A DNA stretch of 64,000 bases, from the NCBI GenBank assembly GCA_036850595.1, contig CM072154.1:14453330-14517329 (forward strand). The letters run 5' to 3'. A program made the translations under genes and the position numbers. The notes below the pieces were generated by a model. That model saw only the letters and a program-made list of their open reading frames with translations. It did not search any database and was not told the DNA's origin. Origin of the DNA: Rhyacichthys aspro (taxonomy: Eukaryota > Chordata > Actinopteri > Gobiiformes > Rhyacichthyidae). Shown here one piece after another: positions 34,061 to 47,300 of this stretch; position 1 is the first letter of the stretch; the number at the start of each line of letters is the position of its first letter.

Positions 34061-37000
34061 TTATTGCATGAGCAGGTCTCTAACTCTGCTCAAAAAAGAC
34101 TGCCACATATTAAACTTCTGCCACAGCACATATTAAGCTGCACTTTTAAATAAGAAGGGAAGTCTTAAAAAAAACATTTGTCTGATTTTGTCCTTCAAGT
34201 GTGTGGCACAACCCAAGAGTTTTCAAACTAAACAGGAGTCATCTTTCTCAGATTCAAAAGCATTACAGTGAATGCCGCACCAAAAAGAATGGACTTTAAA
34301 ATGAAAATGATTAGAGTCCAAGCTCTGTGTTCAACCTTCACCTCCTCTAAACCACAATATTATCTACAGCAGAAAGGAAAACATATTACCCCTCAGATTA
34401 ATCGGCTTATCTCATTTGTGTCAGCTTCCTTTCTCGGCACAATCTGCGTTTAATAAAAAAAGTTATGTAACCACTTTTATTAAATGTCCAACTCTTTGAA
34501 TGTGAGAAACTGGAACACTCTGCCGCATAATGTGTGTAATGATAAGGTTTTGAACATTTAGGTGTTGATCTGAACTGATAAACTGGTGATATAACATATA
34601 AGTGCACTTTCCATTAAGTAATTATTGAAAACTGTTTATCTACAGCTGGCCTCATCAAACAACAACCTGAGCTTGACATGAACCACTTTCACAAATCTTT
34701 CCATCACTGCAGTCTCAAATATAACTGGAACAAGTCCTCGGCACCTCTATAACTCCAGAGAAGGTGAAAACAGGATTGAGTGTTTGTTGCTGTAAGGAGA
34801 GATAATCTGGGATTATGTTAAAGGATAAATATATTGCTGTCTTGTGCTGTAACAGTGTGTATATGCAAGTTAGAAATAACCCGAAACAGCTTACAATTGA
34901 ATGCTTGCACTTTCCTCCTGATCAGGAGCAGACTTGGACAATTAAATCTTCGGTGTCATATCGAAGTAATGCTAAGAAAGATATACTGCATTGAGAAAAA
35001 ACAAAATGACACCATGAGTTGACATCTCAAACTTTCCTCTTAGGATTTACTCTTACTCTGGCTTAGAGTTCCTTTATGAAGGCCTTAAAAGGTCATTCAA
35101 AGCTAGCATTAAACATGATACGCTCACATATGACATTTTGCTTAGTAACACTATGTGACAAAAAAAAAAGATTCTTCCATGATGGTAATGATGATGCTTA
35201 TGGCTCTGTGCAGGCTCTGCAGCTTATTTCAGATAGCTGACAGACAGATGACAAAGCCCTTGGATCAAGAATGAAACATCTTTACCATTAAACCTACGTC
35301 CAGGTGCCTTTGTCCTTGACCTTTTTACAACGTGCTCTGATCTTTGTTGACAGATTTGATTACTCTCTTATGAGTATTAGTACCCTTTCACTGAGTGTAA
35401 GTACAGTGAGCTGCCCCGGCTTCTTTTCCTTTTCTCATCCTCTATAGCCCTCGCTATTAGTGAGGTTAAAGTGTGACCATCCTTCGAGCCTGTAAGCTCT
35501 ATCTCAGTGAAAGAGTTTTCTTAGACATTTACTAACCCTGGCATTGAGCCAAAGATCAATATGTGAAGAAAGTGTGCCTCTCTCTTCAGGCTACACAACC
35601 CACTTAACAACCTTTACATATTTGAGGAAAGGTTAAATAATTCTTCTTGCATTGCTTTAGGTAGTGCTGTTAAGAGTAGTTATGATTTCTATTAGCCAAA
35701 CACTCCCAGAGCACTGCTGTAGATAGCTACAGAACCATTCATCACAAAGATTTTACTAGCTGTGTTTTCATAGTGAATGCTAAAAGTAATATACATATTG
35801 ATTGTTTTTCTATTAACTTCACACCAAAAGCCCAGTGCATGAATTTGCTGTTCACTAAACCAGTTTATTTGAAACACTGATTTAAATCTCCAGTATTATG
35901 ACCTACAACATCATCATAATATATACATATATAAATATTGTGTCTTAGCGGATTACCATTGGGTGGCTAAAGGGTTTGATAAATGTGTTCCTCAACAACC
36001 TGAGTCAGTGGAAAGTTCATCAGGTCATCTTGTCCTTGCCTTTATCCTCACCTTGTATTTGTACTAAAATCATTTGGTATTGATGGAATTTAACTGCATG
36101 GCCCCAGCATATTACTTCTTTGAGGTCCAGGGCAATAATACAGAGAAATTTGATTAAATACTTAACACTGAAAACCTTAATCATGCACTTTAAAGTTTTA
36201 TTGCACAGTAAAAGTGTATATTCTTCTGTTATGCAGCTATGTGATGCTTGCCAAGTCATTTGTATTGAGACAAGGTGGACAATAAAAAGCACTTGTCATT
36301 GAAGCCAAGAACAGCATTTTGTGACAGGTTTTTATCACTCAAGGACACTTGACAAAGGGAACTGTCTTTGAAGACAATGTTTATTTATTTTTTTTGTCTG
36401 AGATGTGACTAGTACTAATACTTATTTTGGTGTATTTCTCACAGCGTGTGGAAATTTTTTTCTGTTACGACTCTACGACACTATTGGATTCAAATACAAC
36501 AGTATTCAGTCTAGGAAACACACCTATAAAGAGATGTTACAAAGCCACATGCAGCTTATCCTGGGCCACATGAATCACTATTAACCTTGCCTGTACAGAT
36601 ACCTGACTGCGAAGGATCAATTCACAGCATGCTGTGCACATTTCAACACCTACAATCCTTTGGATGCCTTTTCACAGCGTTACATAGAAGGAACTTTCAT
36701 GTGAATAAAAGACACAGTTGTGGTAAAAGAATCAGTAAAGAAGAGAAACATAACACATAGAAGCAGATGGGAAGATGAGTCTGACCTTCGGGTTCAAACA
36801 GAGCAGTGTTAACTATTTCTTACCTAAGACTCAATGTTAAGGAGTTCATTTTCCATGCTTTATGATTATGTAAAGCCAATCATCACATTTAGTCTCAAAT
36901 AGGTTTTTACAGTGCATACGGTTAAACAAAAACAAACTATACTGACTTCTGACCCCAAAAGTGATTTTGTTCCAGAAATGCTTTGATTCCAGCTTGAGCC

Positions 37001-38366
37001 ATCATTGTCCCAAATTATGAAAACATCCTGCCAGAGTTGTTATTGTGTGAAGTGACTCAAAATGGATGTACTTCTGAGACCCCACAGGCCCAGCCCAAAC
37101 AATCCTGATGAAGGCAGAGTGGAAAAATGATTAAATTCTATTTTTGCTTTGTGTGTGTGTACCTCAGTTGAGTACATTGTTCATAATGGTGTAGGAGATA
37201 AAATCCACCACACTTTGTCTCTGAGTTTGGGTTGAAGTCATTGCTGTACTTGAAGCCGGCTTGTTAACCTTATTTCAGCTAGTTTTATGCACTATTACAA
37301 GACCAATGAGGCAGTTGATCTGGTGAGATAAGTGTCACTTTGAGATAGGCTCGTAGTGGGGTATCTAAATGAATTTTTATTCCTTTTTCTTGTTAGGGAA
37401 CCTTCAAATGACCTGATATAATGAGATGATCTTTTTTAATCATGCATTCATCTTTAGTCATATGTGTGGCTGCTTTTACTGTATCTGGTGGCAGCACATT
37501 TTAGACTGCTTTGTGCTGACATCTACTGAGTGTTACCAAAGGGCAAAAATAAATGAATTTTAAAAGGTTTTTCCAAGTCTGGTGTGTTTCAGTTCGAGGT
37601 TGTAGGGTCTGAGTCAGGGGTTTGTTGGCTGACAATTTGAAAAACAGAGAGACTGACTTGTGAGCGCACACATAGAGAGGTGGTGAAAGAGGATGAGTGT
37701 GCAGGGGAAGGGCTCGGGAGCAGATGAGTAATGAGGGTGTAGAGGTTGTACGGCTGATTGAACCTGTGATAGAGTGGCTGACTTGTAAAGGGCTGCATTG
37801 AAGAAAGACCGAAAAATTAACACAGCTGTTTCCAGGTGTTAATATCACTGCACGGGTTACATTTTTTCTTACAGTGAGGTACAATTATCAGTTTTACTAG
37901 AAATGAGTCCTTTACGCTTGTGCTAAAAACCTACATCCCCTTTTGTGACATTTCAAGACATCTAAGTTACATTAACAACACTGTAATAATAATAAAAAAA
38001 GGATATTTTTCAAGATTGATGGATAATATTCTGTAATTCATATTAACTCTTTCGCATTTGAAATGAAATAAACACACTAGCATTAACTCAAATAAATGTG
38101 CATTGTAAAAATAAAATGTAGCTTGCGATTGCTGAAACTGACTGAATTTAGGTGTTGCCGCATTAGAGTGAAAGGTCGCAACCAACGAGAACTCATTTCC
38201 AATAGAATTGCAAATTAATGTGTGTAGCTGACTGATAGTGTGTTGTGAAAACCAGCCAAAGAAGGACTTGTGAAGTGGGGAAGACTGACATGAGGCATGG
38301 AGTGCTGTCATAGGTCGGAGGAGTAATAAGTGAAGCCAGCGAGTAGGGGCCAAGGACGTAATGTGA

Positions 38367-38382
38367 TTTTTTTTTTTTTTTT
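38367..38382. repeat. T16 homopolymer
   Basis: Sixteen consecutive T. On the minus strand it would be a poly(A) tract, but no AATAAA precedes it on that strand. Confidence 0.9.
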
Positions 38383-39399
38383 GCCTGGGGGTCAAGACAA
38401 GTCAAAAGAAAAAAAAAGAAGCAATACACAGATGCAGCAAGCGGAAAAATAAACCATCAATAATACAGCATGGAGGAGGGTCAAAAGAGATAAAATATCA
38501 ATAACACTATCTCATATAACACTCCTATGAGTTTTATGACATACTTAATCAAACATTACGTTAATCTTAATCAATCAATTATAGTAATAACCAAAGTAAG
38601 CATCTCCACAAACTGTCGACACAGCCTTTCTGCAGAACTCTGAATTACAATCGATTGCTTTGTGTATAGGTCCTCCAGGACACACTGCCCAATTCATATG
38701 CCTTTAAAAGCATGGAGAGAAACCACCCCCATTCCCAGAACAGTGCTGTATTTTTTATTTTTTATCCTACTGAACGTCCAGTTTCCCTCTTGGTGCCCAG
38801 TCAAAGATGTCTTCTTGGCCTGTAAAGTCCTAACAAGTATAAAAAAGCACCAAACTATTTATCTTTTGACATGTAAAAGATAAATGTTCTTTGTATAAAA
38901 CCCAACAAACTAAATTGGTCATTTTTAACATTAGAAAGCCCTTTTCACTTAAGATTCCTTCATCATCTTTAATATCTTGTTTGAGCCCACTGAGCTGATA
39001 ATCACTTTCTGAAGGATATAACCCAAGCCCATAAGCTCAATTACAAAAGTGTGGCCTATTAAATTGTTTCGCTCATGATTTTAATGGGATGTGAAAGCGA
39101 TCTCTGTGCTGCCAACCATCTGCTGAATTTTCTCCAGTTTGAACTCATGAGACCTATGCAGGTGCATGGGATTATCATTTTATACTACACATACATATAC
39201 ATTTTCTAAAGGAGTATGTTGTGTAATTTAAGAACTCCATTAGCCATGCTGTGGTAGTAAACAAAACCAGCTCAAATGTTAAAACTGATATTTTTGCTCT
39301 ACTTAAGTATCGTAATAAATAAATAAATGGTTGCCTTCTCTAAGCCAAAGTTTGCCTTTGCAGGTCTGAATGCATAAGGCAATGACTCTGCCCATAGGG

Positions 39400-39570
39400 A
39401 ATGATGTGAGTGTGAATATTTGCCTCTCTGTGTGTCTCTAAGTGTTCACCCTACAATTAACTGGTGATTGTCCAGGGTACACCTCAAAGCAGCTGGCCCT
39501 GGCTCCGGGCCATGACCACACTGAAGGATTAGCAGTAGGAGACGAATGAATTAATGAAAAATTGGACCTG
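39400..39570. repeat. Decayed teleost interspersed repeat, opposite orientation to that at 30.6 kb
   Basis: Reads gtgagtgtgaatatttgcct, ctaagtgttcaccct, actggtgattgtccagggta, ggctccgggccatgaccaca, the reverse-complement layout of the repeat at 30583-30800 (consensus gtgagtgtgaatggttgtct, ctggcgacctgtccagggtg, aggctccagcacccccgcga). Explains the minus-strand frame here. Confidence 0.75.
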
Positions 39571-40049
39571 TGATACAACCTCTTGGTATACATCCTGATG
39601 CCATGCGAGTCCTGCTTCCATCTGCTATTTACTGCCCTGATTCCAAGTATTCGTTTCACTTTTGGCCACTACAGAAACTGGCTTTTTTTCCTCTGATCTG
39701 TCTATTGTTTATTCTTGGTTGTAAAACCAACCTGTTGAGTCTGCATTGCCAGTCTCTCCTCAGTTATTGCTTTCTTCTGCAACGGTCCATTTCCACTGGT
39801 TCTTGGCTCCGTTTTCCATTTACATCTCAATCTTTTATTGCTCCATTATACCTACTTTTATGGTATTACTTGACTGAACAGATGTGTGCACTACTCAATT
39901 TGTAGTTTTAAATTCAATATCTGATTTTACAGTGAAATTATATTGGATCTTGGGGCTAGAAAGCATTGTATCATGACAAAACTATGTCAAGAAAAAAAAA
40001 AAATGTTTCATGCCTCTGGAGAAATACTGTATTTTTCAGTAGTAAGTTC

Positions 40050-40085
40050 AAAGAAAGCACATTATTATAAAAATGTGCTTTCTTT
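40050..40085. repeat. Hairpin, 14-bp perfect stem and 8-base loop
   Basis: AAAGAAAGCACATT (40050-40063) and AATGTGCTTTCTTT (40072-40085) are exact reverse complements. No T-run terminator context applies in a eukaryote. It could be a MITE remnant or a structured RNA element. Poly(A) runs flank it at 39993-40002 and 40139-40160. Confidence 0.65.
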
Positions 40086-43000
40086 TTCATAATAACAGAG
40101 GTTTTGTCAATCAGAGTATTGATAAAAATGTGCACTTTGAAAAAAAAACAAAAAAAAACTTCCAGGCATTTGTGTAAACACCACTGGTTAAAGAATATGC
40201 CGGTTGGATGGGTTTGTGTGAAGCTGCTCGGATGAGGTTAAAAATGACAGGTCATTGGGGTTATCCTCGCTGCAGTCACTAAAGCTGAACAACAGCCACG
40301 GGTCAAATCACCTGCGGGTGCTTCATACATCATCCAACCGTGCATGTAGTGGAAAAATTAACAAACAGAGACGTTTGAGAGTAAATAACAATGGACACTT
40401 CCTTGAGCCTGAAGTCACATAAAGCTTCCTATTGCCCCCTTACATGACCTTCTCCTATGTGTAGTATCTGAAGAACAAAAAGTCCTGGGAGTTTCCTTAT
40501 TATTGGGTTTAATCTGAAGGACGGAAGGAAGAAAAATGACACTTTAGAGTAAAGATTTAACCAGAATCTAAATGATAAAGCTGCAGAACAAGACATGCAA
40601 TCAAAATACATCAAATGGAACCAAAGAAGCAGAAGTCTTACCAGTTGAACTAAAGTAAATAAACCTGCATGAAACCAGAGGAAATGAGGTTCCTTGTGCA
40701 TTAATTTTGCTCCACTTTGCTCCACTCCAATGAGTTTCTTTTTTGATCTACAAACAGTAGGCAGTAGTTATAAACCCTATGTTTCTATTTGATCTGACCG
40801 TGTCAAACAGACTTCATAGTTTAAAAATGGGCTTCAGCTCACAAACAACGCATAAGAGTCATGAGGAGCTTGAAAGACAACAGACTATTGGGTAAGAAAC
40901 ACATCTGCTTTCTCCAGTTAGAGGCATCAATCTGATCTAGTGAAAAGTGGGCCGTCTTCATGACACATCTCACAACCTAATTCTGCCTCACACCAGTGAT
41001 GTAACTTCAATTTTCTAAATTGCAGCATTTATATAAAAATACTTCAAAACTGCAGCCACAGTCCTGAATTCAGACCAATGAGCCCACAGCTGCATTATGG
41101 GTAAAAATCACACATTCCCAAAGATAGCTGAGTTAGTTATCCAAAGACCAAGGTGCACTTTGTTATTGGAGTTCCACCTTTAAATCAAGTGCCTTCATCC
41201 ATATTCATTTAAGGGAGGTCCTCGTAGAAATGCATAATGGTGGCCTTGATGATCTATAATCATGACTGTAATGGAGCAGATTAATCAGGAGAGACTTCTG
41301 TTTTCACTTTCATGTGGCAAGCACTCGCGTTAACAAAAAACTATGAATGCTATTTGTATTGTCAGACAGGCTTTTATCAGAAAAACCTCATTACTACATG
41401 TCTAGCAAAATAAATCAGTTAGAGCACTACAGGTCTGTTGTACATAGATAAATATTTGCAGATGCTATTTTTTTTTTCATTCATAGTGCTGTGGGTAAGG
41501 ATATGGTATAGTCTAAAGTCTGAATAAAGAGGTCTTCAAATTCATCTGTTTAACAAAGACAAAGGCACACATCCTGTTGCCTATTTTGAAACCACTATCA
41601 TTTAATATCATTAACTCAAGTCACCAAGCTGAAACCCAATTACTATTCCAGCTGTTAGGTCGAAATCTAAAAGTCAAATTTGTTCACAAAACAAAAGGAC
41701 ATATGAAAAAAGTTCATGTTGTTTTGCTAAAAAGGATACACAAAGACGATGGGCTTTTCCACTTAAAGCTAATTAGAAAAGCTGTTGACCGATCTCAGAC
41801 AGAACTTTAGAAAGGCATGTAGGAATGTGCTTAAACTCACAGTGTCAGAAAAATCAGCAAAAGAAAAAAAAAAAATCATTACTGTATCAACACAGCAGTG
41901 ACCTTCAGGCCTGTCAGTGCCATTACACTTTTATCACAATGTGGTTCAATTAGTAATCTTCAAACACATCTACATTCAAAACAATAACACATTACCCAAA
42001 GTCATCACATGCTTTCCGACCTAAAACAAATCCGAATGTAGATGGTGAATCAGTTATGACTGTACAAAACAATGTACTTTATCAATCAACCTGAAAACAA
42101 TCTGTTCAACCCATTGATAAATACTTCTCTGCATCCTATTGAGACACAAACAGCATGTGTACTATCCCTGTGTCATACTCCCAACACATGACCCTAGTGC
42201 CTGGGGACACCAGACACTCTTTCTAGGTCTATTCTTTATCGATGTGTCCTCCGAGCGCTGGTGCAGGCCTCATGCTTCTGCTCCACTCACTATACATTAG
42301 CTCAAATCCTGGATAGCATCAGATGCAGCCTTTTTTGAAATCGAGAACAAGGCGTCTCTAGACGTCCGAGCCGTCCCTCCTTCTGTCTCTGTCCCTGGGG
42401 AGCCACATCTCCTGTTTTTGTTTAGTGTTTCACCACTAACACTCATAACACTTTCTCAATCCTCCTCCTGTTTATACACATTGTTGTGAAAGAAAAAAAA
42501 AAAAGTATGCATCTTTCACTTTTGGTAATGAAACCAGCCTATGTTCTTGTAAAAAGCTCAACTTAAAGACGATAAACATGTCTGCCACGTGTCAAAAATG
42601 CAAGTGTCTTCTGGTACAGACAGAGGACTGGGTGGTCAGTATGGATTCCTCTACGCTGTGCTAGAAGGCACACAAGAATGTCAGAAACAGACAAAAACTT
42701 CTTCATACAACACTTTCGAAGCCAACTGAATGGATCATCTTTTGTTTTGTAAATCTAAACAAGTCCCATGACATTTCATTCTCATATCTTTGAAGGAAAA
42801 GAAGGAACTGAAGCAGAGTGGACACTTTCTCTTTTTGGCTTAAAATGCAAGTATTTATGGGACAGTTATTACTATTGTTTGAGTCATTGTTTGAGTGTTT
42901 AGACTTAATGTAACTGTAATTTGATTACATAACTTGTTTCCATTTTGTAATGGGATACAGTTCATTTATCCTGATGACATAATCCTGATACATGTAATCC

Positions 43001-43879
43001 ATGTATCAGTGCTTGTGCCTGAGCTCACTTAGTCTTAAAAGTGGCTTATATTTCTCTTGTGCAACTTTTTTTTTTTTAAATCTTGACATAACTTTCACTG
43101 TAAATGTATATAATGATAGTATCAGTGTACGGGTACACCAATCTATAGCAAACAAATGACATGATATATGATGTATTTCTAGGCAGATTTGTGGTATTAT
43201 GCAGCTATAAAATAAAGATGAATTACCATGAATACCACATGACATCCCTTATTCTCTTCTCTAGAATTCTTCTCTTGAGTAAATGCATTTAAATACTGCA
43301 TGAAAGGCTGCTATAGTGGCACCACTTTGATTATAAAGCATACATGAATCACATCCTTTAAGGTCATACGTTCATTCACGCGCTGCAAGTGCGACCATGC
43401 AATGAAGACTGATGCAGTCCAGTCTTTTGTTTCTGTTGTCTCTATGAATTACACTCCCAGCAGTTCTTGCTGTGCTTTGGACCCGAGCATGCTCACAGCG
43501 TGCCTTTGCTGGTGGCAACAAACTGCTCTCACTAGCAAAGATTAACCATGACATTTTGCTTTCACTTGCACTTCAAAGCCAGACCCATGGTCCAGTCTCA
43601 AATAGCACAGCCCTCTACATCCACTTATCTATTTTGTATCAAGTAGTTTTCCTTTTGCTTCCTATAGTGTAGTTGCCACTGGGTAATTCACAATTTAAAA
43701 GGAGTCCATCCAGGGAAAACTGTTATTTTCAACGAGTTGAAATCAAAGCAATCATTGATTCATTTCTCCATACAGTTCGATAAAAAAGCACTCAGATATA
43801 CAGTAGTATAATTGACTGGCTGGGATATTAAAAACCCTTTTCATGTGGGAACCACAATAAGAACGTGAGGAGAAAAAAC

Positions 43880-44332
43880 ATCTGAAACATTAAAGGCTGA
43901 CATTGAGGTGTGAGAGAGAGGGAGAGTGCACTAGAAGGAGATTTAAGTCTGGAGTGAGTGCAGAGCTGCACAGAGGGGACTGGGAGAGAGAGTGGGAGGT
44001 ACGCACAGAGTGAATCGCTCACAGAAGCAGAGACCAGCAGCAAATCAGCACAAGACAGCGGCATGTCTGCCTCTATCTGACGCCGCTTGGATCTCTCAGA
44101 GTACAGCTGTTGGGCTGCTGGCTCTCCACTAGATGTGAGCGTGTGTGGATCCTCAGAGGCTACTGCGCACCAGAGTCTCCCCAAAGGCTACAACACACAG
44201 AAGTCTGCAGTCTGCACTGTGCCCTCGTTCAAGTGCCCGGGCTACACATGAGTGAAGGTTTGACTGGCTTCGTTCTGGACTTGACTCAACACTCATGAAC
44301 TCCAGCCATCTGTGGCATACCGTCTCATTAAG
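43880..44332 (+). other. Candidate first exon with splice donor (5' UTR of an unknown gene)
   Basis: A GC-richer block, purine-rich at its left (gagagaggga), that ends in attaag/gtaaga, a strong donor, at 44332/44333. It holds short upstream ATGs; the last (44295) gives Met-Asn-Ser-Ser-His-Leu-Trp-His-Thr-Val-Ser-Leu plus two bases before the donor, and another at 44249 gives 16 codons and a stop. The layout fits a first exon with uORFs, perhaps with a start codon near the donor. The product is not recognised and no second exon was identified, so the exon may belong to a gene extending to the right. The left border is a guess. Confidence 0.4.
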
Positions 44333-47300
44333 GTAAGAGGAGAAAAGTTTGGGCAAAGTTGTATAACAGTGAGAACTTTATTTGAATGATCTCCAAACAT
44401 TTTATTGTTGAATTTCTGGTAGAAAAGCACAGACATGTGACGGTACAGTGCAGCGGATCATGTTGCCATTGTCTCTGGTGTCAGTTTCATAGTTTATTGT
44501 GTCAAGTCAAACCTGCTTTGTTAGTGCAAACATGGAGATATACTATTACATCTATCAAATAATGACTCCTTCAGCATGTCTTCCGGTAATTATCCTAGCT
44601 AATGTTTCCACTGCTTTAAAGGACTATGAGGGATTATGTATAAAATCTGCATGTTCTTAAGGCTGACCGTGTCTAATATCAATATCATGAATGACTTGGA
44701 ATTTGTCATGTGCTTTACATTTGCTATGACATAACAGTCCTGCTGATGTACTGTTTGTGAGAGACAAACTGCACAGACGTACAATAAAGTGAGTGTCAGC
44801 TTTCGCCCGTGGCTTCTCTGCTGCTAAAAACAAGGGGGAATGGCAGCGGATGCGTTTGTGAATGAGATTCTTATAAAATCACAATCAGGCATATTAAAAC
44901 ATTTCCTTGGGCAGTTTTCACAAATATTGCATAATTGAAATAGACTACTCACATAGGTTTTTGAAATGTGCATGTAAAATGTCATTTATTTTGATCAGAT
45001 ATAGTTAAGTGGATTAAGTGAAGAGAGGCATCGGACTGTTTCCTCAGTTATTCTAAAGATGCACGCTAATTGAATAAATGCAGCCCACACTAGTTACATG
45101 ACAAATCGGCAATTCTACTGGAGTGCGTTTACTATTCATTCCCTTGACTTGCGGGTTAAGCATGAAAGCATCATGCGCGGGCTGATTTAAATGGATCAAT
45201 TTGAAATTTGACAGGCTTAATGTACACTAATTTAATCACAATCATCCCATCTTTATTAGCTATGCAAGAATCAGAAACATAAATGTCTGTAGTCTGAGTA
45301 TTTGTTCCACTGACACCATGTGATAACGAAAAAAAAAATATGTTGTGACATCCAATCACGCTACTGATATTCTTCCGGAGCCCTGCCAGCAACAGTAATC
45401 ATTAGACGTCTCACATTTAGAGTAATATGCAACAAGAGAGATGAGACTTTGTCAATCCCTGTTGGCAACGTCACTGTAGACAGTCTATACTGTCACCTGT
45501 TTGTGATTTACATTCACAAGAACCAGGAAAATCCCCAAGAATAAAGAGGAGTGAAACAGACACAACTACAATGAACTGAGCGTTTGGTAACTTAAAGAGT
45601 AAAGTTTTGGATAAGATAGGAGACACGTGGTGGGTTTCTGAGGAATGTTAACCTGCCATGTGACTGTTTGAAGCTCTACCAGTAGGGGGAGTCATGAGCT
45701 ACTGCAGCTTTCAGTCTGTTTTTGTCACAAGCCGAACAGCAAATTAAACAAAAATGTTTTCTAACTCTATAATGAGTTACTGAGAGAACTTTTAGTCACT
45801 TGATCAATCGCCGGAAACAGAAAGCTTGTGATTTAGTGCATTGTTTGGGGACTGCGTGTGGAGATAAATGCATGACAGCGAAACTTCCTCATCGACAGTG
45901 GCCCCAGCAGCAGGTTAACACTGTTTGGAAGTGTTATTGTAAGTAAAAGCCTCTTGACAGTGACAATCAGTAAAAGTGAAAGGGTGCGATTCATCAGAAA
46001 TGTATTTTACTGGTTGCTCAGGATAGCAATAATATAATGTAGACGGAAGAATTTCACGTAGACTTGTGTAATGTGATACGAGCAACAGCAATCACAGCCT
46101 GGTGCATTAATTTACTCTCCTGCCGTGGTGAGACTTGAATGGTGAAAGGTCAGTGGAAGGTGTAGGAGTGCTTAACAATCTAACTCTTATTAAGGTCTGT
46201 GAGTGGGCGCATACGTTCTATTTGTTTCCTTCATATGTAACACTACGCAAAAAGGCTGCCCATTAAGTGACTCATGAGACGAGACGCTTCCCAAAGTAAA
46301 AACTGTAAAGGCCAGTTAGGGATGACAAGATGCTCATCAGAATTTAAATAGTCTTTACACATATGTAAGAAAGTGCCCTTGAGCCGTAAAGAGTACAAAG
46401 GCTGGGCTGTTAGTTTCGATCAAACAGACTTTTTGTGTGTGATATAATCTATAAAATTCCTTCATATATTTGTTTAAAGAAATGGATCTTGTTTTTATGC
46501 CTGACCTTTAAGAAAAAGGTGTAATGACTGTTTGGAATGATTACATTTTTCCTGCAGCTTCATTGTGTGAATACATAATATATTTCCCTTGTCCATTCAT
46601 TTTAACATGCACATATCTAATGCACATTTGTGTTGTCATGCGTTTTGTGGTCACATTTTCTGCTTGTTAATATTGCAGGCTGCGGAAGCTTGTGTTTTAT
46701 TGATTTACTGCCTTATTTCCATTTTACAGTTGTTAGTGTAAAACAAATAAGTTCAGTTCTACACAATTTAGTTACATAAAGTTTTCATCTGGAGACTTCA
46801 CCGGCCAAAAAAGATAAGGTCACTACTCAGATGACATCTGTCATCTTACATAATTACGTACCATTGGAACATGTGACTGAACAAAATGAAGAATATTCAC
46901 CTTAAACGCTCTAACCAAGCCTTTCCGTGACTAGAGGTTGTTTTTGCTGGATGCAGAAAGTGACCTTTTAACTCATGTTGATGAAGTATTGTGCTACTGC
47001 TTGAAAGTTATTTGTCTGCATGTTCGTGAAAGCCTTATGGAAACATATTCTATCCTTGATGGACAGCCAACTGTTTGCACAGCCATTGTTCCTTATGAAT
47101 TCTGTTTTCTTGACTTGCCTTCATTTTCAATAGGTATAAGTCCATAGGTTTACAGTTCAGTTCAGTTGGTATGTTAGGCAATCCAAAGGCCCTCAGAGTC
47201 ATGGTGCATAAACACAGTTGTTATACCAAAGGGGGCTCAACTATGTGCGGGCGATTAGGTTTTGTTGATCAAAGGGAACTTTGGATCCCAGTGGAAATCA

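Larger units (their letters stand above)
25871..43880. other. Gene-free stretch, no coding gene recognised
   Basis: Contains interspersed-repeat remnants (30.58-30.80 and 39.40-39.57 kb), a (TG)n tract near 28.73 kb, two hairpins, a T16 run at 38367-38382 and several complex blocks listed separately. Minus-strand frames of 127 and 142 codons at 37.5-38.4 kb are low-complexity (poly-Lys, poly-Phe stretches) and show no family motif. The rest shows nothing that I can name. Confidence 0.5.

Noticed and set aside
37501..38395. Two minus-strand frames of 127 and 142 codons
   Set aside because: Composition is low-complexity (Ser/Leu/His and poly-Lys from a T16 tract), no domain signature, no splice or promoter context.
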